Assembly: GCF_013520865.1 (NCBI RefSeq)
Contig: NZ_JACDXJ010000001.1
Span: 248,001 to 312,000, forward strand
Direction: 5' to 3'
DNA from: Microvirga mediterraneensis
GTDB lineage: Bacteria > Pseudomonadota > Alphaproteobacteria > Rhizobiales > Beijerinckiaceae
DNA: 64,000 nucleotides
Both the position numbers and the translations under genes were made by a program. How positions within the stretch are numbered: position 1 is the stretch's first letter; the number at the start of each line of letters is the position of its first letter. Below are positions 8,740 through 17,113 of the stretch, in pieces. The notes beneath the pieces are model-generated. The model was not told the DNA's origin, made no database searches, and saw only the letters and a program-made list of their open reading frames with translations.

Positions 8740-9426
8740 TTAGGAAGCCGCGCCGACGTAGGAGTACCCAATGTACCGCTTTGCGTCGATGGGATCGTAG
8801 CCAAGACGTTGCCGGAGCTTCTTACGAAGCTTGCTGATATGTCCTTCGACAACGCTGTCTTCCACATCGTCGCTGTAGATTCCATAAACCGCGTCGAAGA
8901 TCTGCTTCTTGGTCAGGCGATGTCCCCGCTTGCGAACGAGATATTCGAGGATGTGCCGCTCGCGACGAGGGAGCGACAGAGGCAATCCGTCGATCTCCGG
9001 ATCACGGCCATCAAAGAAGACCTTGAGACGGTCGGTATCGTTCTGCGGCTTCTTTCCTGCGCTTGCATTAACCCGTCTCCAGATTGCTTCCGAGCGGGCC
9101 AGGATTTCCCGGACATGGACGGGCTTGCGAACGACATCATCGAATTTCGCTGTGAAGAGTTCCAGGGTTTCTTCAAGGGAGCGAACATCGCTCAAGGCAA
9201 TAATGGGTGCCTTGGAGTAGCGGCGAATGCTCTCGGCAGAGTGAACCCGCTCTTGGAAGGTGCCAAGGACAAATCCTTGAACGGCCTCGAGATCGGCATC
9301 GGATGCTGATTCCAGCCAATCGGTAAATTCATCTGCATATAAGCCAAGGGAGGATATGCCTTCACGCTTGAAACTCGCAACATATCCGGACGTAACCATC
9401 TGCCGGTCATCGACGACGATATACAT
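8740..9426 (-). CDS. ftcR: FtcR/Rem-type flagellar transcriptional regulator
   Basis: A 228-residue OmpR-like protein. The N-terminus MYIVVDDRQMVTSGYVASF and the overall length match the FtcR family of Brucella and the related Rem of Sinorhizobium, regulators of flagellar genes. The C-terminal winged helix (about 125-225) shows LPRRERHILEYLVRKRG and VVEGHISKLRKKLRQRLG. The N-terminal half keeps a receiver fold but I find no clear phosphoacceptor Asp after strand 3 (FVLGTFQERV), so it is probably an atypical receiver. It lies just upstream of the chemotaxis operon, fitting a motility role; no flagellar structural gene is in the window. A CtrA-like site lies about 190 bases upstream. Confidence 0.85.
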   Translation of the reverse strand: MYIVVDDRQMVTSGYVASFKREGISSLGLYADEFTDWLESASDADLEAVQGFVLGTFQERVHSAESIRRYSKAPIIALSDVRSLEETLELFTAKFDDVVRKPVHVREILARSEAIWRRVNASAGKKPQNDTDRLKVFFDGRDPEIDGLPLSLPRRERHILEYLVRKRGHRLTKKQIFDAVYGIYSDDVEDSVVEGHISKLRKKLRQRLGYDPIDAKRYIGYSYVGAAS

Positions 9427-10382
9427 ATTATTCTGCCCCGCCTTAATAATTAAGCGCGTTTTACATAGTTTTTACTTGCCGCTTGGAATTTTTACTCGAC
9501 TCGTTTGTGTCTTGCGGCAACGGTCAGAAGATATGAATTAACGATTGCGCGGACAATACGTAAATAATGGGAGCACTCTCTAGGTTATGGTTAATGCCTC
9601 TTAACCAACCTTAAGCAGTCGTTAAACTCGTCCGTTGGATGCTCAATTGCCGGATGTTGCTTTCGGTAATCCAGGCAACGATCTGATAAGGCAGACATTT
9701 TTCCGTAGCTTACGTTCCAGGGTTACGGAAAGCCTCAACCCAAACCAATTTCTACAATATTATTACTAAGTAGTGTCCGCAATTTCGGCGTACGTAAAAC
9801 CACCTATTCTTTACCGCAACTGCTCCGCATGACCACAAGCTGGCTCGGGCAAGAATCCTGAGGCTTCGATGCCGGGTTTCCCGGGGGTCGCTGGACTTTC
9901 AGGCCCATGATGGTCTTCATCGCTCTGCGAATCGACATATGAGGAGCCGATCACCCGAGTACGGCGTTCTGCCGCATGAAGATTGCGCGAAGATGCCTTC
10001 GCTCTCGAAGCGACTTGATACTGTCTCTTAGAGCCCGCACCTCATAGGATAAGAGTTCCGAATGGCTCATACGGCTCACATTGCGAAACCGTTAACCGTA
10101 AATCTTGAGGAGCTTTTCGGCTTCTTGACCCCTGTCCGGCGACAAGGTTATGCCTTGAGACGACTATAGTTCAGATGATTGCGGACAATAGATCGGTCAG
10201 CACTATGGCGCACCCCGTTCATGGGTGGCATGACGCTCTGCCATTTTACCGGTACTGAGCCCGGATGTTCTGTGAGCAACGGATCGAGTGACTCTCGATG
10301 CATGATGCTGTTCCGTTGAGTCGGTTGAATTCCGACATGTCCCAAACACCCTAGACGCCTCCGAGCGGACAGATTTTGAACG
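9427..10382. other. Long divergent intergenic region between ftcR and the GGDEF/EAL gene
   Basis: About 955 bases, visibly richer in A+T than the flanking genes. Besides the TTAA-containing cluster at 9589-9625 I see no gene, RNA or strong hairpin. Short reading frames here lack family motifs or are shadows of the downstream gene. Confidence 0.5.
9611..9625. promoter_or_regulatory. Candidate CtrA binding site upstream of ftcR
   Basis: TTAA-GCAGTCG-TTAA is an exact TTAA-N7-TTAA, the consensus bound by the alphaproteobacterial cell-cycle regulator CtrA. The inverted repeat GGTTAA-TGCCTC-TTAACC lies just upstream at 9589-9606, so several TTAA half-sites cluster in 40 bases. The site is about 185 bases from the ftcR start. 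CtrA is known to control motility genes in this class; binding here is an inference from sequence alone. Confidence 0.45.
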
Positions 10383-13300
10383 ATGGAATGTCCTGGTCCC
10401 AGCAATCTTCCTCCCTGGGAGGAGGTCGACCGTCTTGCTGCGCTCCAGAAATACGACATTCTGGATACGGCGCCGGAGGTCGAGTTCGACAGCATCGCCA
10501 GAATCGCGGCCCAGGTTTGCGGTACTCCGATCGCTTTTATTTCCTTCCTCGACGAGCACAGGCAGTGGTTCAAATCCAGGATCGGATTTGAGATTACCGA
10601 GACGCCGCGCGAGTTCTCCATTTGCAACCATGCTATTCGTCAGCCTGGCATATTCATTATTCCCGATGTCGCGGTCGATCCTCGTTTCGGAAGCAAGCCA
10701 GCCGCCAGTACCGACGCAATGCCGGCATTTTATGCCGGAGCGCCTTTAAGGACGAAGGACGGATTACCCCTTGGAATGCTGTGCGTGATCGATTACGAGG
10801 CGCGCCCCTCTGGTTTGAGCACACAGCAGGAAGCAGCCTTGGCGGCTCTCGCTGAGACAATCATGACTCAACTCGAGCTAAAGCTCGCCACGAGGACGGC
10901 AGCAGATCGTGAGGAATTCACGCGACGCCTGCTGGCAAGTTCGAATGACTGCATCAAGGTTTTCGACCTGCAGGGACGCCTGCGCTTCATGAGCCAGGGT
11001 GGACTGCGTGCAATGGTGGCGGAAGAATTCGCCTCGATCGAAGGGGTCGACTGGACGTCGTTGTGGAGCGGCGTTGCCGCAGAGGATGCATCTGAAGCGT
11101 TCGAGAAGGCCAGAGCCGGGGGCACCGGCCGTTTCCAAGCGTCTCGCGAAACGGCAACGGGAATATTGAAATGGTGGGATGTCATCGCGACCTCCATCAT
11201 GGGCCGAGACGGAACCCCTCAGGGGTGCCTATGCATCTCCCGTGATATCACGGAGTTTCGAAGGGCGGAACAGAACCTACACAAGAGCGAAAGGCGTCTT
11301 CGCACGCTCATCGAAGCTATGCCGATCTCTTTCTCGTCGCCGCAAGTCGTATGGTTCAGCGATGCGGAAGGCGAGTTCACATACTTCAGCGACGCTTGGT
11401 ATGAGTACACGGGGCTAAGCCCCGACATAGGATGCAAGGAATGGCACTCGGTCATCCACCCTCTGCACCGTGAAGAGATCCTGGAACTGTGGAAGGGCTC
11501 CATAAGGAGGGGAATACCCTTTGAAATGGAAATACCCCTTCGGCGTTCGCCCGATGGGATGTATCGTTGGTTCATCGTCAGAGGAGAGCCTCTCAAGAGC
11601 GAGCAAGACAAGCCCGAACAATGGTTCGGTATCGCCTTGGATATTCATGAACGCAAGGAATCCGAGCGGGCCTTGAGCGAGAGCGAAGAGCGCCTCCAAC
11701 TTGCATTGAAGGCAGCCCATATGATCGCCTGGGAGTTCAATCCGCAAACAGGAATCACGACGAGATCCGACAATTCGCTCGCACTCCTGGGAATCCAACC
11801 GGGCGCCGACAAGAACTTCCTGACAGGCATTCATCCTGACGATCATCGGAAGGTAGAAGACTTCCTGCAGCAGATACGGATCAGTGGCTCAGATTCGGTC
11901 GAATGCCGCTACATCATGCCAGGTGGAGCGATCCGCTGGCTGCGGGCGCGCGCGGAAAAAACGGCGCCGGATAGGATCGTTGGCGTGACGTTCGACATCA
12001 GCGAGCAGAAGGAAGCGGAGGAAGAGATATGGCGCTCGGCCAATCACGATGCGCTGACGCGCCTTCCCAACCGCAATCTCTTCCAGCGTCGGCTTGAGTC
12101 AGCCCTCACCGCAGCCAATCAGAACGGCACATGCGTGAGCCTTTTGCTGATCGATTTGGATGACTTCAAGGATATCAACGATACATTGGGGCATGACGCA
12201 GGCGATGCCTTGCTGCAGGAGACGGCGCGCCGCCTGTCCGCCATGATCCGCAGCTGCGATACCGTCGCCCGGATTGGCGGCGATGAATTCGCCGTACTTG
12301 TCATTGATCCTCTGAAGCTCGAGAATGCCACGCGCCTTGGCACCCTGATCGCCGAGATGCTGCGCCAACCCTTCACTTATCAGAAGCGGACTCTCATCAA
12401 CCGTGTGAGCATCGGTATCGCGGCCTTTCCGGACCACGACGGAACGCCGGCGGAACTGATCAAGGATGCGGACATCGCGATGTATCAGGCGAAATCGCAA
12501 GGCCGCAACCGGGTCTTAACCTACTCCCCTGAAATGCGCAAAGTCATCGAGCAGCGTGTCTCCCTCGGACGCGGCATGCGTGAGGCAATCGCCAAGGATG
12601 AGATCATTCCGTTCTACCAGCCTAAGGTAAGCCTCGCGACAGGCGAGATCGTGGGCCTCGAAGCACTGGCGCGCTGGCAGCATCCCACGGAAGGTCTCCT
12701 GACACCGAGCTTTTTCGGAGCCGTTTTCGATGACCATGAAATAGCGGTCTCAATTGGCAAGCTCCTGACTTCGAAAGTCGCCGCCGACGTGCGCCAATGG
12801 CTCGATCAGGATCTTCCGTTCGGGCGGATTGCACTCAATCTGTCTCCGGCTCAGTTTAGCCAGTCGAATCTCGTCGATACCATGCTCAGGACCTTCGACT
12901 GGCTGAAGGTGCCACCGACGTCCTTCGAGGTTGAGGTCACGGAAACTGTCCTCCTGGGGAAAAACTCCGATAATGTTTCCTCAGCTCTTACACAGTTCCG
13001 CGAGAGCGGCGTCCAGATTGCGCTCGACGATTTCGGTACCGGCTATGCCTCATTGACTCATCTGAAGCAGTTCCCGGTCGATCACATCAAGATTGACCGC
13101 AGCTTCGTGCGGGATCTGGAACAGGATTCCGACGATGAGGCGATCATCACTGCCGTGATCAGCCTCGGCAGAAGCCTGCAGCTTCAAGTGACGGCAGAAG
13201 GCGTGGAAACGCACGGCCAAGCGCGGCGTCTGCGTGAACTGGGGTGTGACCATGCTCAAGGTTATCTTTATGCAAAGCCGATGCCCGCTGCCCAAATCGT

Positions 13301-13388
13301 GGACCTTGTGAGGCGCTGGAACGCAGTGCTCATAAAGCCGCGCCAGATACGAAGCGAAAAGCTATTAAGCGGCCGAATTTCCCTGTAA
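10383..13388 (+). CDS. GAF-PAS-PAS-PAS-GGDEF-EAL cyclic-di-GMP protein
   Basis: A 1001-residue protein with no membrane segment. An N-terminal GAF domain (about 15-165, with DTAPEVEFDSI and FSICNHAI typical of this group) is followed by three PAS/PAC units (about 175-290, 300-430 and 435-550), GGDEF (about 555-720) and EAL (about 735-985). The GGDEF active loop is intact (RIGGDEF, about 630), and so are the EAL motif (GLEALARW, about 759) and DDFGTGYASL. Both diguanylate cyclase and phosphodiesterase activities are therefore possible, and one may act as a regulator of the other. It probably tunes c-di-GMP in response to a ligand or redox cue sensed by GAF/PAS. It lies beside chemotaxis genes but is transcribed away from them. 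The start has a weak ribosome-binding site. Confidence 0.9.
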   Translation: MECPGPSNLPPWEEVDRLAALQKYDILDTAPEVEFDSIARIAAQVCGTPIAFISFLDEHRQWFKSRIGFEITETPREFSICNHAIRQPGIFIIPDVAVDPRFGSKPAASTDAMPAFYAGAPLRTKDGLPLGMLCVIDYEARPSGLSTQQEAALAALAETIMTQLELKLATRTAADREEFTRRLLASSNDCIKVFDLQGRLRFMSQGGLRAMVAEEFASIEGVDWTSLWSGVAAEDASEAFEKARAGGTGRFQASRETATGILKWWDVIATSIMGRDGTPQGCLCISRDITEFRRAEQNLHKSERRLRTLIEAMPISFSSPQVVWFSDAEGEFTYFSDAWYEYTGLSPDIGCKEWHSVIHPLHREEILELWKGSIRRGIPFEMEIPLRRSPDGMYRWFIVRGEPLKSEQDKPEQWFGIALDIHERKESERALSESEERLQLALKAAHMIAWEFNPQTGITTRSDNSLALLGIQPGADKNFLTGIHPDDHRKVEDFLQQIRISGSDSVECRYIMPGGAIRWLRARAEKTAPDRIVGVTFDISEQKEAEEEIWRSANHDALTRLPNRNLFQRRLESALTAANQNGTCVSLLLIDLDDFKDINDTLGHDAGDALLQETARRLSAMIRSCDTVARIGGDEFAVLVIDPLKLENATRLGTLIAEMLRQPFTYQKRTLINRVSIGIAAFPDHDGTPAELIKDADIAMYQAKSQGRNRVLTYSPEMRKVIEQRVSLGRGMREAIAKDEIIPFYQPKVSLATGEIVGLEALARWQHPTEGLLTPSFFGAVFDDHEIAVSIGKLLTSKVAADVRQWLDQDLPFGRIALNLSPAQFSQSNLVDTMLRTFDWLKVPPTSFEVEVTETVLLGKNSDNVSSALTQFRESGVQIALDDFGTGYASLTHLKQFPVDHIKIDRSFVRDLEQDSDDEAIITAVISLGRSLQLQVTAEGVETHGQARRLRELGCDHAQGYLYAKPMPAAQIVDLVRRWNAVLIKPRQIRSEKLLSGRISL

Positions 13389-13627
13389 TCCTCTTTGCCG
13401 CCTGCTGAATACAGCAATATGGCGAGGGTAAGAGGCATTTCTTTGCGCCTTGATGCAGTTTTCATGGAAACATCTCTCCCATGAACGAACACAGGCCCAG
13501 CAGCGGATCAGGAGAAGGTCCATGCCGCTCAGCCTTATGCAATCCCATGAGCCTCTCACGCTCTAGCTTGCGTCGCATTTAGCCGATACCCTTATCAGGA
13601 TGGAGATACAGGGCCAGGAGCTGCCGC

Positions 13628-14503
13628 ATGAGCGTTACCATTTCGAGTCCTCGTCTTCAGGCTCAAGTGTCGCAGAAGGGCGCGGAACTCGTGCGGCTCC
13701 AGGACGAGCAGGGCCGGGACCTTTTGTGGGACGGCAATCCTGCCTTTTGGACTGGCCGCTCCCCCTTGCTTTTCCCCGTCGTCGGCCGCGTGAGGAATGA
13801 TCGCATCCAGGTCGAGGGGTCGGAATATGGATTGCCGAAGCACGGGTTCGCGCGCACGGCTCTCTTCGAGACGAGAGAGGCAGACCCTGTCCAATGCCGG
13901 TTCGGCCTCGGTTCCGACGAGGCCACGTTGAGGCAGTATCCGTTCCCGTTCGAGCTCGACGTGACCTACAGGATCGAGGACGTCAGGCTGACGGTCACTG
14001 CTTCGGTGACCAACACCGGCCCCGCCATCATGCCGGCCTCTTTCGGGTTTCATCCGGCCTTCCGCTGGCCGCTGCCCTATGGGGCACCGCGCGACACGCA
14101 CTCCATCTGCTTCGAGCACGAAGAGACGGCCCCGATCCGCCGTCCCGTGGACGGGCTCATCAGCCGGCATGTCGAGGAGAGCCCGGTCCAGGGACGGATG
14201 CTTCGCCTGCGAGACAGGCTCTTCGAGACGGATGCCCTGGTCTTCGACCAACTTGAGAGCAGGTCCGTTACCTACGGGGCACCCGATGGCGGCTCCATCC
14301 AGGTCGACTTTCCGGATATGCCGCATCTGGGTATCTGGACCAAGCCCGGAGCAGGATTCATCTGCATCGAGCCGTGGCAGGGGCATGCAGATCCGGAAGG
14401 ATTCGATGGGGAGCTGGCCGCCAAACCGGGGATCGTCCTCGTTCAACCGGGCGAAACGCGCAGCTTCACGATGGCAATCACCGTCAGTCCTGCGGGCCTG
14501 TAG
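13628..14503 (+). CDS. Aldose 1-epimerase family protein
   Basis: A 291-residue beta-sandwich sugar mutarotase of the LacX/GalM-like group. The conserved His pair appears in LPKHGFAR (about residue 76) and SFGFHPAFRWPL (about 142), and the catalytic Glu in ICIEPWQG (about 247). The family interconverts alpha and beta anomers of free or phosphorylated hexoses in the cytoplasm. The start is chosen at MSVTISSPRL, with AGGAGCTGCCGC just upstream. It stands alone and converges on the receiver gene. The precise sugar cannot be read from sequence. Confidence 0.82.
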   Translation: MSVTISSPRLQAQVSQKGAELVRLQDEQGRDLLWDGNPAFWTGRSPLLFPVVGRVRNDRIQVEGSEYGLPKHGFARTALFETREADPVQCRFGLGSDEATLRQYPFPFELDVTYRIEDVRLTVTASVTNTGPAIMPASFGFHPAFRWPLPYGAPRDTHSICFEHEETAPIRRPVDGLISRHVEESPVQGRMLRLRDRLFETDALVFDQLESRSVTYGAPDGGSIQVDFPDMPHLGIWTKPGAGFICIEPWQGHADPEGFDGELAAKPGIVLVQPGETRSFTMAITVSPAGL

Positions 14504-14537
14504 TTCTGGCACAGCGCCCCTTCGGGCACGCCATCCG

Positions 14538-14924
14538 TCAATGGCTCGTCACGAGCTCACGGATATGCTTGACCACATCCTCGCTGGAATAAGGTTTCGG
14601 CACGAAGCGTCCATCGTCCGGGATCTGTTGGGGAAGCGGCCTATGATATGCGGACGAGATCAACAGTGAGATGTGCGGCCAACGCTGCTGAACGCTTTCA
14701 GCCAAGTCCAGGCCATTCATGGATCCCGGCATGTCGATATCCGTGAAGAGTACCTGCACGTCATGAGAACAGGTTTCCAATACGGCCAAGGCTACATCGG
14801 CATTCGCAGCCTCCAGCACATGGAAGCCCGCATCCTGCAGATCCTCTGCCGCCGCCATGCGCACGAGAAGCTCATCCTCAACGAGGAGAACCACAGACGT
14901 CTCGTCTGAATAATTGTTCATCAT
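14538..14924 (-). CDS. Single-domain response regulator (receiver only)
   Basis: A 128-residue lone receiver. It has acidic residues in LLVEDELLVRM, the phosphoacceptor Asp in FTDIDMPGSMNG (about 61), and the Lys in VPKPYSSEDV. It has no output domain, so it probably acts through protein contacts or as a phosphate relay. An exact EcfG-type promoter (GGAAC-N16-CGTT on the minus strand, 14934-14958) ends about ten bases before the ATG, which predicts an almost leaderless transcript and membership of the general stress regulon. It lacks the PFxFATG motif of the SdrG/MrrA single-domain regulators. Confidence 0.85.
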   Translation of the reverse strand: MMNNYSDETSVVLLVEDELLVRMAAAEDLQDAGFHVLEAANADVALAVLETCSHDVQVLFTDIDMPGSMNGLDLAESVQQRWPHISLLISSAYHRPLPQQIPDDGRFVPKPYSSEDVVKHIRELVTSH

Positions 14925-14931
14925 GAGCGAT

Positions 14932-14958
14932 GGAACGAAACTAACTTATGTTAGTTCC
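14932..14958. promoter_or_regulatory. Palindromic, bidirectional EcfG-type promoter
   Basis: The interval between two divergent genes contains AACTAAC-TTAT-GTTAGTT inside a larger near-palindrome. On the minus strand it reads GGAAC-N16-CGTT (plus coordinates 14934-14958), an exact ECF15/EcfG promoter facing the receiver gene. On the plus strand it reads GGAAC-N16-AGTT (14932-14956), a one-mismatch promoter facing the small gene at 14996. The consensus is established knowledge; activity here is inferred. Confidence 0.6.
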
Positions 14959-14995
14959 TACTGCTCAGGTGGCTTTTAAACGGGGGAGCCGGGCT

Positions 14996-15232
14996 ATGGC
15001 GTCGCACAAGTTCAAGCTTGGGGATCAGGTGCGATTGGTCAAGCTTACGAGCACGAACACCGTTGAGGCTTTTCTCAACTTGGTGACAACCATCGATGCC
15101 ACTCGTTCCCAGGACATCTGGGAAATCACGCGTCTTCTCCCCGCCGACAGAAACGGCTTCCAGTACCATATCAAGGGCGATCAGGAAGGGCCGGAACGCC
15201 TTGTCCGGGAAGAGCAGCTCCAATTCGCCTGA
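14996..15232 (+). CDS. Small conserved-type hypothetical protein (78 aa)
   Basis: Starts MASHKFKLGDQVRLVKLTST, preceded by GGGGGAG eight to nine bases upstream; a longer frame exists but this start has the better ribosome-binding site. The compact sequence is predicted mostly beta (FKLGDQVRLV, WEITRLLP, GFQYHIKG, RLVREEQLQFA), resembling small SH3-like domains. No domain I can name. An EcfG-like promoter (GGAAC-N16-AGTT) lies 40 bases upstream, so it may be stress-induced. It could be a nucleic-acid-binding or adaptor protein; function unknown. Confidence 0.65.
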   Translation: MASHKFKLGDQVRLVKLTSTNTVEAFLNLVTTIDATRSQDIWEITRLLPADRNGFQYHIKGDQEGPERLVREEQLQFA

Positions 15233-15324
15233 TCTGGAAACCTCGACTGGTTCAAGGAGGCGAGCATCGCCAGATCACCTGGATACCGGCGACGCCTTCG
15301 TCAAGCATCACAGCAATTTTCGGC

Positions 15325-15534
15325 TCAGCTTGCCTTGCGAAGCAGGCCGTCATCGACCCCGTCGGCTACAGGCGCCGTCCGGTTGCGGAACTGGTGCAGT
15401 TCTTGCCGAACCGTCTCAAGAACCGGATCGAAAGCCGGTCCATGCTCCTTTGCAATCTCGACAAGCACGTCGATCGCCCGGAGCAGGCGCTCCTCGGTCA
15501 CCGGTTCCCACTTGCGTCCTGACCAATCGTCCAT
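15325..15534 (-). CDS. Small hypothetical protein (69 aa)
   Basis: Begins MDDWSGRKWEPVTEERLLRA and is predicted mostly helical. A strong ribosome-binding site (GAGGAGGG, six bases before the ATG) supports it as real. Acidic and helical, no membrane segment, no recognised family. It lies between a small plus-strand gene and the first BrkB gene and is read leftward, apparently alone. Confidence 0.6.
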   Translation of the reverse strand: MDDWSGRKWEPVTEERLLRAIDVLVEIAKEHGPAFDPVLETVRQELHQFRNRTAPVADGVDDGLLRKAS

Positions 15535-15702
15535 CTCAGACCCTCCTCGTGGCTTGGGAGAGACACTGGTCCAGAGAGTCTTGCATCCGGGTTAAAGGCA
15601 CCGCTCAAAGTGCAGGCATGCACAGTCCTCAGAAGTGCGACGATCTTGCGTTTACGCATCGACATATCACTCCCGCGGGACGCTCATGCTCGATAAGTGC
15701 GT

Positions 15703-15728
15703 GGAACCGCTGCGTTATTCGGGAGGTT
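15703..15728 (+). promoter_or_regulatory. EcfG-like promoter before the first BrkB gene
   Basis: GGAAC (15703-15707), 17 bases, GGTT (15725-15728): one mismatch to the GGAAC-N16/17-CGTT consensus, and within the looser GGAAC-N18/19-TT form used for RpoE2-type sigma factors. Transcription would begin about 50 bases before the ATG at 15784. Weaker evidence than the exact sites at 25241 and 42189. Confidence 0.4.
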
Positions 15729-15783
15729 TACGGTTGAATCAGGCCGTTTGGCCGACAACCGATCAATGAGGCTGTGTCCGACT

Positions 15784-16980
15784 ATGGCAGACAATCCGGC
15801 TATCCAGCAACCTGGCGCGCGGCAATCCTCCTCCTCTTCGACTGTCACGACCATGTGGGCTGTGGTTCTCGGATGGGCCCTCGTGCGCCTTGTGGCAAGC
15901 GGAGAGCGCTCCGCGTCACCCTCGCCCCAAGCTGGTCGCCCCTCGTCGGCTCCGGCGCAGGCTCGGGGACAGGCGCGGAACACCGGTTCGGATATCGGCG
16001 AGAAGCAGCATGCTCCCCCTCACGCAGCCGCCGAGAAGGGTCGCGGGCGAGGCGCGGACACGCCAACCGAAATCCCGGCGCGAGGATGGAAGGACATCCT
16101 GTGGCGTACCTATGAGGAGTTCAACAAGGACCGGGTTCTATCGGTTGCCGCCGGGGTGACCTATTACGCCCTGCTTGCCGTCTTTCCTGCCATCGCCGCT
16201 TTGGTGTCCATTTACGGCCTCTTCGCGGATCCCGTAACGATCCAGGAGCATCTGAACACCGTGTCCGGCGTTTTCCCGGGCGGCGCTCTCGACATCATCC
16301 GCGAGCAGGTGACGCGGATCGCTTCGCAGGGAGGCGGGGCACTCGGCTTCGGCTTCATTTTCGGCCTGGGCCTGTCTCTCTGGAGCGCCAATGCCGGCAT
16401 GAAGGCGATCTTCGACGCCCTCAACATCGTCTATGGCGAGGACGAGAAGAGAAGCTTCGTTCACCTGAACGTGCTGTCTCTCTCATTCACTCTCGGGGCC
16501 ATCGGTTTTATTCTCTTCGCTCTGGCGGCGATCATCGTGCTTCCGATCATTCTGAACTTCATCGGCCTCGGTTCCGGCACCGAATGGCTTGTCTCCCTCT
16601 CGCGCTGGCCGATCCTCCTCATCGGGGTCACGTTCGGATTGTCGCTCATCTATCGCTTCGGCCCCAGCCGCGACAAAGCGGAATGGCGCTGGGTCACGCC
16701 GGGCGGGCTCGTCGCTGCCGTCCTGTGGCTTGCCGTCTCCATGCTCTTCTCATGGTATGTGGCCAATTTCGGAAGCTACAACGAAACCTATGGTTCGCTT
16801 GGAGCGGTGATCGGCTTCATGACATGGATCTGGCTGTCGACGACCGTGGTTCTGCTTGGCGCCGAGATCAACGCCGAGATGGAGCATCAGACAGCCCACG
16901 ACACGACCGAGGGCACCGATCAGCCCATGGGGACTCGCGGTGCCCGGATGGCCGACACGATAGGGGTTGCAAAAAGCTGA
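15784..16980 (+). CDS. YihY/BrkB family inner-membrane protein, long N-terminal extension
   Basis: A 398-residue membrane protein. The first ~100 residues are low-complexity (Ala, Ser, Pro, Gly rich) with one possible hydrophobic helix (TTMWAVVLGWALVRLVA). The YihY/BrkB core follows: DRVLSVAAGVTYYALLAVFPAIAALVSIYG and about six membrane helices, ending with a short polar tail. The family was once annotated as ribonuclease BN, which is wrong; its true role is unsettled. The start at MADNPAIQQ is favoured; an ATG at 15766 is possible. A candidate EcfG promoter and a clean terminator frame it as a single-gene unit. A paralogue lies at 42277. Confidence 0.85.
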   Translation: MADNPAIQQPGARQSSSSSTVTTMWAVVLGWALVRLVASGERSASPSPQAGRPSSAPAQARGQARNTGSDIGEKQHAPPHAAAEKGRGRGADTPTEIPARGWKDILWRTYEEFNKDRVLSVAAGVTYYALLAVFPAIAALVSIYGLFADPVTIQEHLNTVSGVFPGGALDIIREQVTRIASQGGGALGFGFIFGLGLSLWSANAGMKAIFDALNIVYGEDEKRSFVHLNVLSLSFTLGAIGFILFALAAIIVLPIILNFIGLGSGTEWLVSLSRWPILLIGVTFGLSLIYRFGPSRDKAEWRWVTPGGLVAAVLWLAVSMLFSWYVANFGSYNETYGSLGAVIGFMTWIWLSTTVVLLGAEINAEMEHQTAHDTTEGTDQPMGTRGARMADTIGVAKS

Positions 16981-17001
16981 ACGCTCACTATCAACCGCAT
17001 G

Positions 17002-17026
17002 AAAGGCGCTCCCACCGAGCGCCTTT
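17002..17026 (+). terminator. Rho-independent terminator of the first BrkB gene
   Basis: AAAGGCGCTC, 5-base loop, GAGCGCCTTT: a perfect 10-base-pair stem followed by CTCTTTGC, 21 bases after the BrkB stop codon. Confidence 0.75.
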
Positions 17027-17058
17027 CTCTTTGCAATCTTCGTAGGCGAAGAAAAGAA

Positions 17059-17078
17059 GCGCCAGCCAACGCTGGCGC
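17059..17078 (-). terminator. Rho-independent terminator of the minus glycan operon
   Basis: GCGCCAGC-CAAC-GCTGGCGC, an 8-base-pair stem. Read on the minus strand it is followed by TTCTTTTCTTC, a T-rich tail. It lies 36 bases past the stop of the UDP-glucuronate-decarboxylase-like gene, the last gene of the minus arm. Confidence 0.7.
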
Positions 17079-17113
17079 ATTTCAATCCATCGAGGAGACT
17101 ATGGGCCTCGGAC

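Noticed and set aside
9589..9606. GGTTAA-N6-TTAACC as a separate CtrA site
   Set aside because: The spacing is six, not seven, between the TTAA halves; kept only as supporting context for the exact site at 9611.
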